From Nitrospira sp. MA-1 (GTDB taxonomy: Bacteria > Nitrospirota > Nitrospiria > Nitrospirales > UBA8639), in assembly GCA_032139905.1 (NCBI GenBank), contig JAQJDB010000002.1, forward strand, positions 186,001 to 250,000: a stretch of DNA of 64,000 nucleotides. Reading direction: 5' to 3'. The notes beneath the pieces are model-generated. The model searched no databases and was not told where the DNA came from. It saw nothing but the letters and a program-made list of their open reading frames with translations. The position numbers were made by a program, and so were the translations under genes. Within the stretch, counting starts at the first letter, position 1. Each line of letters starts with the position of its first letter. Below are positions 46,707 to 55,385 of the stretch, piece by piece.

Positions 46707-47196
46707 TTTGATTCGTTACAGTTTACTTTCTCTGGGCTTTAAGATTTCATGCAAATTTTTTCGTTTGTCATGTATGAGTTATTGTCTTGCTCTCATTATC
46801 TACATCTTTTTGATTCGGGAGAGGAGGGTGGTGGGTTTGAGGCCGAGGAGTTCGGCGGCTCCGCCGGTCCCGTAAATTTTCCAGTCGGTGTATTTTAAGC
46901 AGGATTCGATATTGGTCATTTCGCGAAAGTGCATATCTTCTTCGGTCGGAACTTCCCCTGGGCTGTCTCCGTTTTTCGTTTTGAATACGGGCCAAGTCCG
47001 TTCTTATACTGTTTAGAATTCTTGCAAACCCAAGGATTGTGGCACGCCATGCAAAATTCCCACCTGACTTACGACAACAGACGCGACTCATAATTTTTTT
47101 GCTTCACATACTTCCCTCATGATTGTACTTGCTCACGCGAGTAAGTTACACCACACGCAACGGGGAATATACCCTCGAGGGTTTGTATTCGAGGGC
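46707..47196. other. intergenic region with regulator remnant
   Basis: About 490 bases. The only recognisable content is the regulator 3' copy at 46800-46985; 46990-47196 appears empty and leads to the end of rapA. Confidence 0.5.
46800..46985 (-). pseudogene. copy 3 of the sigma-54 regulator 3' end, still in frame
   Basis: The longest extra copy. The minus strand reads NGDSPGEVPTEEDMHFREMT, NIESCLKYTDWKIYGTGGAA and ELLGLKPTTLLSRIKKM and then a stop at 46800, against NGDNPGEILTEEDMRLREKA, NIESALQQTDWKIYGVGGAA and ELLGLKPTTLLSRIKKIGIK in the intact gene. The Fis-type DNA-binding tail is complete and uninterrupted, but the sensor and AAA domains are absent. It lies immediately downstream of rapA, as the intact gene lies upstream of it. 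Confidence 0.85.
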
Positions 47197-49977
47197 TTAA
47201 ACCGTATAAATGACACGCAGGGCGGATAGCTTGAGAGTACTGCTTTGCAAACGCGTTTCTATATCGGAAATTTTCGTGCGTAACAATTGCACTTCTTCGT
47301 CGCGAATTGTTGGGTTGCGCTTTTTCAGGGTAAGCAGACGCTGTAACTCGTTATCTAATTCTTCATGCATCGAGGCGATGGCAGTATTGCGAAGCACGGG
47401 GAGCTGTTGCGCGGCCATTTCCTCAATGTGTTGCATTTGTTTTTTTAATGTCGCACGTGTCTTCTCGATCATTTGCCGTGCGACTTCTTGATCGATCTTT
47501 TCCATTAGTGTTTCGTAACTGTCAGGTGGAAGTTGTTGGGCATAATTTTCCCCCTCCTGGTTGACCAGCAAGCGCAATGCGTGGCAAGGAAGATAGCGAC
47601 CGATGTCTAACCCGCCGGGTGCAGGGCAGTTCGATTCGAATATGGCTTCGATTAAAATACTGCGAGGTGAAAGTTGTGGCATGTGTAAGGCGCAGATGCT
47701 GGCCCTGCCTTTTTCTCCGTTCAAAATCAGGTCGATTGTCGCGCGCACTAACGGGTGCTCCCAACTTAGAAAATGCATGTCTTCTCGCGCAAGGGCGGTC
47801 TCGCGATTGGTCGTCACGGTAATGCCGTCTTCGGGTAACTCAGGAAATTGCTCCACCTGTAAATGAGCACCCGGTCGTACGATCCAACTGTTCAGCGAAT
47901 GATCTTCAATTTCAACCCCAAAACAATCAAATGCATGTTCAAGGTATCGTAATAAGATCTTCTCCTGCTCATTGTGTTTGATTTCTTGAATCAACGGGTC
48001 AGCAATTTCCTGACGACACCCACTGAGTTCGAGCAACCGGTTTCGACCGAGATTGAGTTGCCGCGTCTTTTGTTCGTGCAGTTGCCTGCACTCGCTGACA
48101 AACCTGTCTTCATCGAGGTGTTCGCCGACAACGTAAGCGGCAAATTGTTCTTCCACCTCGGTCTTGATGTGTTGGCCGGTTACGCAACTCTGCTCAAACG
48201 AATTGAGTGCATCATGGTACCAGCGGCTCAGCCGTGCGTCTCTTGAACCTGCCGCGACAGGCACGTGAATATTGATATCGTGCTGCTGCCCGATTCTATC
48301 CAGGCGGCCAATACGCTGTTCCAGTAAATCGGGGTTATCGGGTAAGTCGAACAAAACGATATTGTGGAGAAATTGAAAATTTCGACCTTCGCCGCCAATC
48401 TCCGAACAAATCAATATTTGCGCACCGTTTTCTGCCTCGGCAAACCAGGCGGCAGTGCGGTCTCGTTCCAGGAGACTCATGTGTTCGTGAAAAATGCCGG
48501 CTTGCAGGCCATGCTTTTGCAGCAGTATTGTTGATATTGAAACCGCGGTCTCGGCGGTCGCGCAAATCAGTAGGACTTTGTGCGGCGATAGTTCTCGTAG
48601 TTTATCGGAAAGCCAGTTGATACGGGTTTCGTTTCTGTCGTCGTCGAGTACAGCAGGAATGAAATGACGCCGGGGAAACCCGCTGATCGTCTCACGCGTG
48701 TTCCTGAACAACATGCGGCCAGTGCCATGTTGATCAATCAAACGATCGATGAGGTGTCGTCGAAGTGTGCTGGCATCGTCATGAGTGGCATTGATGTCTG
48801 TGATGTCGATGGTATCGCTATCATCGATGAGCGAACGTACATGCGCTAGATCATCTTCAGTCATGGTCTGATGATCGAGTAGGAGATTCACCAGCCCGGC
48901 AGTCGCGGCATGTTGTTTCTCCTCGGCTAAATAGCTGTCGAGCGAGTGGAACCGCGCCGGGTCGAGCAGTCGCAAGCGGGCAAAATGCCCGGCCGTGCCA
49001 AATTGCTCCGGTGTGGCTGTTAATAACAAGACTGAAGCTGACTGATTCGCTAACGTTTCGATTTGCCGATACTCCCGGCTGCTCTCGCTCGGTGTCCACT
49101 CAAGATGGTGCGCCTCATCGACGACTAATATATCCCAATCGCACATGGCAATTAACGGGGCGATATCATCGCGGCAGGCAAACTGCAATCCGCATAACAC
49201 GAGGGGAAATTGATCAAAATAGTTTTCAAGAGGTACCGACTCTTCAGGATCATCGACTGCCCCGTCGGTATTTGAAAAATACTGCTCATCGATTAAGGTG
49301 AAACGTAAATTAAAGCGCCTGAGCAATTCCACCAGCCACTGATGAAGTAGTGGTTCGGGTACGATAATTAATGCACGGTGTATTTTCCCAGTCAGTATGA
49401 GGCGGTGCAGAATTAAACCCGCTTCAATGGTTTTGCCGAGGCCCACTTCATCGGCGAGCAGAACACGCGGGTTTGATCTCTTTGAGACTTCATTGGCAAT
49501 ATACATTTGATGAGGAATCAGGCTGACACGTGGTCCGTGTAAGCCAAAGCTTGCTGATGTTTGTTGTGTGGAAAGGTGTCGGAGCGTTGCCGCGCGCAGT
49601 TCAAACCATTTGTTTCCGTCAATTTTCCCCGCAAACAGTTTGTCTTGGGGTAAATTGAAGTTGATTTCAGCAGACAGTTCACATTCGTGCATGGTGGTAG
49701 TTTCGCCACTGTCTCGAATGCCGTGGTAGCGCACTGTGCCGCTGACCTGTTCTATTTTGGTGATCGACAGGTACCAACCATCGATACTTTTAATTGAATC
49801 ACCGACATCAAATTCAACACGCGTCAGCAGGGCAGTTTTTTTCGCATATGTGCGTGTTTCGGCGACGGCAGGAAATTCCATTTGAACCGTGCGAAAGGCG
49901 ACAGATTGGACGATGCCCAATCCGAGTGCGGCATCGTTGTCACTCACCCAGCGTTGGCCGGGAATAAAATCATTCAT
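47197..49977 (-). CDS. rapA: RapA-like SNF2-family ATPase
   Basis: 926 residues, close to RapA length. The N-terminus (GQRWVSDNDAALGLGIVQSV, Tudor-like) fits RapA. The SNF2 ATPase has VLLADEVGLGKTIEAGLILH (Walker A near 175), ILVVDEAHHLEW (DEAH box near 282) and LLLTATPEQ; the helicase C lobe has EIGGEGRNFQFL and QRIGRLDRIGQ (motif VI). A long C-terminal helical region follows. RapA binds RNA polymerase and recycles stalled complexes. The family is best known from gammaproteobacteria. Here it lies between two direct copies of the regulator end, suggesting transfer. A defence helicase with RapA layout is the alternative. Confidence 0.88.
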   Translation of the reverse strand: MNDFIPGQRWVSDNDAALGLGIVQSVAFRTVQMEFPAVAETRTYAKKTALLTRVEFDVGDSIKSIDGWYLSITKIEQVSGTVRYHGIRDSGETTTMHECELSAEINFNLPQDKLFAGKIDGNKWFELRAATLRHLSTQQTSASFGLHGPRVSLIPHQMYIANEVSKRSNPRVLLADEVGLGKTIEAGLILHRLILTGKIHRALIIVPEPLLHQWLVELLRRFNLRFTLIDEQYFSNTDGAVDDPEESVPLENYFDQFPLVLCGLQFACRDDIAPLIAMCDWDILVVDEAHHLEWTPSESSREYRQIETLANQSASVLLLTATPEQFGTAGHFARLRLLDPARFHSLDSYLAEEKQHAATAGLVNLLLDHQTMTEDDLAHVRSLIDDSDTIDITDINATHDDASTLRRHLIDRLIDQHGTGRMLFRNTRETISGFPRRHFIPAVLDDDRNETRINWLSDKLRELSPHKVLLICATAETAVSISTILLQKHGLQAGIFHEHMSLLERDRTAAWFAEAENGAQILICSEIGGEGRNFQFLHNIVLFDLPDNPDLLEQRIGRLDRIGQQHDINIHVPVAAGSRDARLSRWYHDALNSFEQSCVTGQHIKTEVEEQFAAYVVGEHLDEDRFVSECRQLHEQKTRQLNLGRNRLLELSGCRQEIADPLIQEIKHNEQEKILLRYLEHAFDCFGVEIEDHSLNSWIVRPGAHLQVEQFPELPEDGITVTTNRETALAREDMHFLSWEHPLVRATIDLILNGEKGRASICALHMPQLSPRSILIEAIFESNCPAPGGLDIGRYLPCHALRLLVNQEGENYAQQLPPDSYETLMEKIDQEVARQMIEKTRATLKKQMQHIEEMAAQQLPVLRNTAIASMHEELDNELQRLLTLKKRNPTIRDEEVQLLRTKISDIETRLQSSTLKLSALRVIYTV

Positions 49978-50147
49978 GGTATTCGTTCATCTTCTTTTAA
50001 AAGGTAGAGATTGCCTGGCTCCCAAGCACGAAAATCGGCTTCGGAGAGGTGGTAGTGAGTTTGTGGCATTCCCTGCCATAGTGATTGTTCTGCGCAAAAT
50101 GATTTTCTTGCTTCCCTTCAAGGCAAATACCGCAAACGGTTACCTCT

Positions 50148-51791
50148 CTAATGGGTCTTCTTAATCCCTATTTTTTTGATGCGGGAGAGGAGGGTGGTCG
50201 GTTTGAGGCCCAGGAGTTCGGCGGCCCCGCCGACACCATAGATTTTCCAGTCGGTCTGTTGTAAGGCCGATTCGATATTGGCTTTTTCGCGGAGGCGCAT
50301 GTCCTCTTCGGTCAGAATCTCGCCCGGGTTATCTCCGTTTTTCTTGATGTGGGTTTTAAGCGTCGCCCCGTTGGCTTGTGGAACCGGCAGGTCGAATTTG
50401 ACCGATCCGCATCGAGAAGAAATCACGGCCCGTTCAATAATATTTTGTAATTCCCGCACGTTGCCCGGCCAATGGTAGTTTTGCAATTTCACCACTTCCG
50501 CCTGGGTCAATTCCCTTCCGGTGCAGTTCAGCTTTTTGCGGACGTGGGCCATGAACCTGGCCGCCAGCAGCGGGATGTCTTCTTTGCGGTTGCGAAGGGG
50601 CGCCACTTCGATGGGAAATACATTCAGGCGGTAATAGAGATCCTGCCGGAACCGCTTAGCTTCAACCTCCTGGGCGAGCTTCCGGTTGGTGGCCGCGATG
50701 ATGCGGACATTGACCTTTCTCGTGGTTTCCTCTCCCACCCGTTCATATTCCCCTTCCTGTAGGACGCGTAACAATTTGCTTTGCATCTCCAAGGGGATTT
50801 CTCCCACTTCATCCAGAAACAACGTGCCGCCATCGGCCGCTTGAAACCGCCCGGCCCGATCTTTTAAGGCACCGGTGAAGGCGCCTTTGGCGTGCCCGAA
50901 AAATTCACTTTCATAGAGTTCTCTGGGAATGGACGCACAGTTCACGCGCACGAGCGGATGGTCTTTCCGTTGACTGCGGCGATGTATTTCGCGGGCGACC
51001 AGTTCTTTTCCTGTTCCCGACTCTCCGGAAATGAGCGCCGTGGCATCGGTGGGTGCGACCAGTTCGATCTGCTGTACCAGGTTGGCGATGGCCGGACTCC
51101 GACCCACAATTTCGCCAAAGTTCTGCGCTTCCAGGACTTCTTCTTTTAAGAAGGTGTTTTCCAGTTCCAGTTGGGCTTTGAGACGTTCGATTTCTTCAAA
51201 GGCCCGGGCATTGGCGATCGCCACGGCTACATGATCGGCAATCATGCGGAACCAGACCGTGGCTTCATTGGTGACGGGTTCTCGTTCGAACACCGCCAGG
51301 ACGCCCAAAGTCTCTCCCTTATAGATGATGGGCTGACCGTGAAAGCCCTGGATGCCTTCCTGTCTGGCCCAGTCGGGCCGCGCGATCCAGGCCAGATTAT
51401 TGTCCATTTCATTGATGACGAGCTGCTCGCCGGTCTTTCCGATCCGCCCTACCTTACAGACGCCAAGCGGAAATCGGGCAAAGTAGCCGTCAGTGTTCAT
51501 CCATTCCGTTTTATCCCCCACGCCTGAACGACCCGCACTGGCCACCAGATGGAGGCACCTTGTCTGATCCGGGCATTCCTCCCTCAACCGGCAGGTGGAG
51601 CAGATATCGCCTGGCCGGATCAGCCAGATTCGGGCCAGGACCACTGTGGGTCGATCCGCCAGCCGTCGCACAATCAGCCACAAGAGGTCATTCAATGAAC
51701 GTTGCTGGGCAATGTCCAGCAACAGGCATTTGAGAGAATCCAGGGTTGTGGGTTCGTGGCACTCGGGTGTGGTCGTAATCGTTGAGTCCAT
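50148..51791 (-). CDS. sigma-54-dependent GAF-AAA-Fis transcriptional activator
   Basis: 547 residues from ATG 51791. A GAF-type sensor (about 20-210) holds an unusual four-cysteine set: CSTCRLREECPDQTRC (Cys64, 67, 73, 79; Cx2Cx5Cx5C). The AAA+ domain has Walker A GESGTGKE near 255, the sigma-54 contact loop GAFTGA, Walker B GGTLFLDEVGEI and an arginine-finger region; a Fis-type HTH ends the protein (AAELLGLKPTTLLSRIKK). A GTG at 51845 would add 18 residues but would run across the operator-like palindromes, so ATG 51791 is preferred. It is divergent from the operon at 51997 and should activate that operon's sigma-54 promoter. Confidence 0.93.
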   Translation of the reverse strand: MDSTITTTPECHEPTTLDSLKCLLLDIAQQRSLNDLLWLIVRRLADRPTVVLARIWLIRPGDICSTCRLREECPDQTRCLHLVASAGRSGVGDKTEWMNTDGYFARFPLGVCKVGRIGKTGEQLVINEMDNNLAWIARPDWARQEGIQGFHGQPIIYKGETLGVLAVFEREPVTNEATVWFRMIADHVAVAIANARAFEEIERLKAQLELENTFLKEEVLEAQNFGEIVGRSPAIANLVQQIELVAPTDATALISGESGTGKELVAREIHRRSQRKDHPLVRVNCASIPRELYESEFFGHAKGAFTGALKDRAGRFQAADGGTLFLDEVGEIPLEMQSKLLRVLQEGEYERVGEETTRKVNVRIIAATNRKLAQEVEAKRFRQDLYYRLNVFPIEVAPLRNRKEDIPLLAARFMAHVRKKLNCTGRELTQAEVVKLQNYHWPGNVRELQNIIERAVISSRCGSVKFDLPVPQANGATLKTHIKKNGDNPGEILTEEDMRLREKANIESALQQTDWKIYGVGGAAELLGLKPTTLLSRIKKIGIKKTH

Positions 51792-51805
51792 AGGCGAAAC
51801 GGTAA

Positions 51806-51855
51806 ACGAAATTTCGTGTATACGCAATGATTTTTCGTTAGACACGAAAATTCGT
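51806..51855. promoter_or_regulatory. enhancer-like palindromic sites for the sigma-54 activator
   Basis: ACGAAATTTCGT (51806-51817) is a perfect 12-bp palindrome. TTTTCGT-TAGAC-ACGAAAA (51832-51850) is a perfect 7+5+7 inverted repeat, overlapping ACGAAAATTCGT (51844-51855). Another TTTTCGTTG lies at 51912. The sites share the ACGAAA half and lie 66-115 bases upstream of the sigma-54 promoter, the standard enhancer position. Confidence 0.7.
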
Positions 51856-51920
51856 GGTAAGTAGGAATGAATTAAATATTAAATTTAGTACAAAAACAAC
51901 AGCTTACGATTTTTCGTTGT

Positions 51921-51937
51921 TTGGCATGTTCATTGTA
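51921..51937 (+). promoter_or_regulatory. sigma-54 promoter (-24/-12)
   Basis: TTGGCATG-TTCA-TTGTA matches the -24/-12 consensus TGGCACG-N4-TTGCW, with the correct GG-N10-GT spacing. Start of transcription is expected near 51948. It lies 60 bases before the AhpD-like gene and downstream of the palindromic sites. Confidence 0.72.
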
Positions 51938-51996
51938 ATACCACGAAACAGTGGAATGAAAAATGGTTTTAAAAAATCAACAGAAAGGATTACCCG

Positions 51997-52545
51997 ATGT
52001 CACGATTACCAGCCATCAACCCAGAGCACGCCACCGGCCAGGCCCAACGATTACTGAAAGGTGTGGAGAGCAAACTTGGGTTTGCCCCCAATATTATGCG
52101 GACGATGGCCAATTCGTCTTCGGTCCTTCAGGGCTACCTCGATTTCTCTGGCGCCCTTTCCAAAGGGAGTCTTTCCCCGAAGCTTCGTGAGCAGATCGCT
52201 TTGGCGGTTTCGGAAGCCAATGACTGTCAGTATTGCCTGGCAGCGCATTCGGCCATTGGACGATCGGTCGGGCTGAGCGAAGAGGCTCTCGGGGATAGCC
52301 GGAGAGGGGAGTCCCCCGACCCGAAGGAAGCGACCCTCTTGGCCTTTACCCGGAATGTGGTCACGAACCGTGGGTGGGTCAGCGATGAGGAGGTAGCCAA
52401 GCTCCGCAAAGCCGGATTCTCAGAAGGGGATATCGTGGAACTCATTGCCAATATCTCTCTGACGCTGTTCACGAACTATTTCAACCACATAGCCGCGACG
52501 GAAATAGATTTCCCGGCGGTTTCGGAACTTGAGGCTCGCGTGTGA
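51997..52545 (+). CDS. AhpD/carboxymuconolactone-decarboxylase-family peroxidase-like protein
   Basis: 182 residues. The AhpD-type active site is present: EANDCQYCLAAHSAIG (Glu73, Cys77, Cys80, His84), in the all-helical CMD fold. Such proteins reduce alkyl hydroperoxides with a dithiol partner. A ribosome site (AAAGGA) precedes ATG 51997. As first gene behind the sigma-54 promoter it marks the operon as a likely response to oxidative or electrophilic stress. Confidence 0.88.
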   Translation: MSRLPAINPEHATGQAQRLLKGVESKLGFAPNIMRTMANSSSVLQGYLDFSGALSKGSLSPKLREQIALAVSEANDCQYCLAAHSAIGRSVGLSEEALGDSRRGESPDPKEATLLAFTRNVVTNRGWVSDEEVAKLRKAGFSEGDIVELIANISLTLFTNYFNHIAATEIDFPAVSELEARV

Positions 52546-52609
52546 AACACCGGCAACCCTGATTTGACTTCATCATGATTCATTCATTTTTTAATTAAGG
52601 AGAATACCC

Positions 52610-52978
52610 ATGAGCACCTCAACCACGATCATGCTTCAAGACAGACTGGAAGACCTGTTTTCGTACATTCGTGAAGGCCGCATTTTGGATGCGATCACTG
52701 AGTTCTATGCGGAAGATGCCGTTATGCAGGAGAACGCTCTCCCGCCGACAGTCGGCCGCAAAGCCAATTTGAAACGGGAGAAGGAATTTCTGAGCACGGT
52801 GAAAGAGTGGAAGCGCTTCGATGTGACGGCCAAAGGCGTCGGTGAAGATGTGACGTTTTATGAAGCCGTCATGGATTGGGTAGCTACGGATGGAACGCCG
52901 GTCCATGTGGAGCAGGTGGTGGTCTCCAAATGGCAGGACGGCCAGATCATCCACGAACGGTATTATCACAACCCGTGA
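52610..52978 (+). CDS. SnoaL-like (NTF2-fold) protein
   Basis: 122 residues. ITEFYAEDAVMQEN and the final WQDGQIIHERYYHN are typical of SnoaL-like polyketide-cyclase or isomerase-type cone folds, which bind small organic molecules in a pocket. No catalytic residue can be assigned. A strong ribosome site (AAGGAG) precedes it, and it follows the AhpD-like gene by 64 bases. Confidence 0.82.
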   Translation: MSTSTTIMLQDRLEDLFSYIREGRILDAITEFYAEDAVMQENALPPTVGRKANLKREKEFLSTVKEWKRFDVTAKGVGEDVTFYEAVMDWVATDGTPVHVEQVVVSKWQDGQIIHERYYHNP

Positions 52979-53043
52979 AAATTTTGAGGACTTCTTTGGC
53001 CATTTGGGGTGAGGAAAGGGAGTCCCGGAGTTCACGCCCTTAC

Positions 53044-53078
53044 CCTTTCCGTCTCCCTTTGAATAGGGAGAGGGAAAA
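53044..53078. repeat. intergenic hairpin repeat
   Basis: CCTTTCCGTCTCCCT and AGGGAGAGGGAAAAG form a long imperfect stem with a 6-base loop (TTGAAT). Such CCCT-type palindromes are common dispersed intergenic elements; here it may act as a partial terminator or RNA-stabilising stem inside the operon. Confidence 0.5.
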
Positions 53079-53153
53079 GTGGATTCGGGGGATGAATAAA
53101 CCACAATTCTGAATACTCCAAATGTTATCACCCTATAAATGGAAACCGCCATC

Positions 53154-54176
53154 ATGAAACGATTCAAAACAATCCTCAAGCCTTTGATTGGAATTTTAGC
53201 GATCATGCCATTTAGCCTCATTGGTCTGTTGGTAGTCGGGGCGACGGGCTCCAAGTCGGGAGACAAGGAACCGGTCACCGCTCAAGATACTTCCGTGAGG
53301 GTCAGCTATCCGACTCTCCACAAAACCATCGAGGTGGATGGACTGGAGATCTTTTATCGGGAAGCAGGGCCGAAAGATGCGCCAAGGATTCTGTTGCTCC
53401 ATGGCTTTCCCACTTCCTCTCACATGTTCCGCAATCTGATTCCACAATTATCGGATCGGTTTCATGTTGTGGCACCGGATTATCCAGGATTTGGAAATAG
53501 CTCCATGCCGACGGTGGATGAGTTCAGCTACACGTTCGACCATCTCGCCACTGTCATGGAGAAATTTACCCGGAAAGTGGGCTTGCAATCGTACAGCCTC
53601 TATCTCATGGATTATGGGGCGCCGGTAGGCTTCCGGCTGGCGGTCAGTCATCCCGAACGGGTTGAGTCGCTCATTATCCAGAATGGAAATGCGTACGAAG
53701 AGGGCTTGCGGGATTTTTGGAAACCCTTTCGGGGCTACTGGAAAGAGCACACGCCGGAGAACGCCAAGGCTCTCAAGGGATTTCTCAACCTGGCAGCCAC
53801 CAAATGGCAGTACACGCATGGCGTGAGAGATGCGGAGTCAATCAGTCCGGACAATTGGTTGGTGGACCAGTATTTGCTGGACCGGACGGGAAACAACGAC
53901 ATTCAGTTGCAGCTATTCGATAGTTACGGCTCGAATCCGCCGTTGTATCCCAAATGGCAGGCGTATCTACGTGAACATCAACCACCGACGTTAATCGTGT
54001 GGGGCAAGAATGATCATATCTTTCCTGCCGAAGGCGCATATCCGTATCAACGGGATCTCACGAATGTGGAGTTTTATTTACTGGACACCGGACACTTTGC
54101 TCTTGAGGAAGATGGAGAGGTGATTGCCGGTCATATACGCCGTTTCTTTGATACCAGAATGGTGGACCACCGGTGA
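53154..54176 (+). CDS. exported alpha/beta hydrolase (haloalkane-dehalogenase/epoxide-hydrolase-like)
   Basis: About 340 residues. A signal-anchor ([20 protein letters not shown]) exports it. The hydrolase fold has [13 protein letters not shown] (oxyanion hole), nucleophile elbow LMDYGAPVG with Asp in place of Ser, acid WGKNDHIF and His in DTGHFALEE. An Asp nucleophile is the mark of dehalogenases and epoxide hydrolases rather than esterases. ATG 53139 is an alternative start five codons upstream. It should detoxify a halogenated or epoxidised compound; the true substrate is unknown. Confidence 0.86.
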   Translation: MKRFKTILKPLIGILAIMPFSLIGLLVVGATGSKSGDKEPVTAQDTSVRVSYPTLHKTIEVDGLEIFYREAGPKDAPRILLLHGFPTSSHMFRNLIPQLSDRFHVVAPDYPGFGNSSMPTVDEFSYTFDHLATVMEKFTRKVGLQSYSLYLMDYGAPVGFRLAVSHPERVESLIIQNGNAYEEGLRDFWKPFRGYWKEHTPENAKALKGFLNLAATKWQYTHGVRDAESISPDNWLVDQYLLDRTGNNDIQLQLFDSYGSNPPLYPKWQAYLREHQPPTLIVWGKNDHIFPAEGAYPYQRDLTNVEFYLLDTGHFALEEDGEVIAGHIRRFFDTRMVDHR

Positions 54177-54239
54177 ATGATCACCATGATTGAAAAGCTC
54201 GGGTCACGTAATATTTATTTCATCACAAGGAAACAGATC

Positions 54240-55352
54240 ATGACAAAACTATTTGAGCCATTAACCATAGGTTCCCTTACCTTACCCAATCGCATCATCA
54301 TGGCACCGTTAACACGGATGCGATCACAGCAGCCAGGAAATGTTCCTCACGAGCTCAATGCCGAATATTATGCTCAGCGTGCGTCAGCCGGTTTGATTAT
54401 TTCTGAAGCCACGCAAATCTCCCAACAGGGACAAGGCTACCCTGGTACCCCTGGCATACATTCCCCTGATCAGGTCCAAGGCTGGAAACTCGTGACCGAT
54501 GCCGTGCATAAAGCTGGCGGCCGGATCTTTCTTCAACTCTGGCATGTGGGGCGTATTTCTCACACATCTCATCAACCCGATGGTGCGTTGCCGGTTGCGC
54601 CCTCTGCTCTTGCTGCGGAAAACAGCGTGACGTATACGGTCGATTGGCAGGAAACGCCGATTGGGGTTCCGCGCGCATTAGAAACAGATGAAATTCCGGG
54701 AATTGTTGGCGATTTTAAAGCAGGGGCTGAAAACGCCAAAGCGGCGGGTTTTGATGGCGTGGAAGTCCATGGAGCCAATGGGTATTTACTCGATCAGTTC
54801 CTTCAGGATGGTTCCAACTCACGCACTGACCACTATGGTGGATCCATTCAGAATCGTGCCCGCCTGTTGTTGGAGGTTGTCGATTCCGTCATCGAAGTTT
54901 GGGGGAAAGATCGTGTCGGCGTGCGTTTATCTCCCTTTAACGCGTTTAACGGCATGAAGGATAGCGATCCCATCAAGCTGTTCACGTATGTCCTTGGTGC
55001 GCTGGATTCACGAGGCGTGGCCTTTGTCCATTTAATTGAGCCACGTTCATAATTCGCGGGCATGCAAGACGATAGCCTTGAAGACCAACCACACACCGCC
55101 TCAATATTTCGTCCTGCACTTAAGACCATCCTGATTTCCGCCGGAGGCCATACCCCTGTTTCAGCCTATGAATATGTAGAAAATAATTTGGCTGATGCTG
55201 TCGCGTTTGGAAGGCACTTTATTTCCAACCCAGACCTCCCGGAGCGTATCCGCCAGTCCTCACCTCTCACCCCCTATGATCGTGCCACTTTTTATGGCGG
55301 AGATACGAAGGGATATACCGACTATCTTCCTCTGAATGAACAGGCGGCCTAA
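54240..55352 (+). pseudogene. Old Yellow Enzyme-family ene-reductase with an in-frame stop
   Basis: The first 271 codons read as a normal FMN-dependent NADH:flavin oxidoreductase: FEPLTIGSLTLPNRI, MAPLTRMRS, EATQIS, LQLWHVGRIS (active-site His), GFDGVEVHGANGYLLDQF and RTDHYGG. A TAA at 55050-55052 then interrupts it. The same frame continues to 55352 with TILISAGGHTPVSAYEYV and ADAVAFGRHFISNPDLPERI, the last barrel strands and phosphate-binding site of FMN. Without readthrough the protein lacks part of the FMN site. ATG 54240 (ribosome site AAGGAA) is the conserved start. Confidence 0.87.
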
Positions 55353-55385
55353 CAACCACTTGAGTGAGGAAAAGGAGACTAAGCC

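Noticed and set aside
46768-47091. 107-residue minus-strand frame
   Set aside because: It covers the regulator remnant in the wrong frame; the correct frame gives the Fis-type tail.
51792-51845. 18-residue extension of the sigma-54 regulator from a GTG
   Set aside because: It would place perfect palindromes inside the coding region, and the peptide is just their translation.
52619-53278. 219-residue minus-strand frame
   Set aside because: Antisense to the SnoaL-like gene and the hairpin after it; no domain and no ribosome site.
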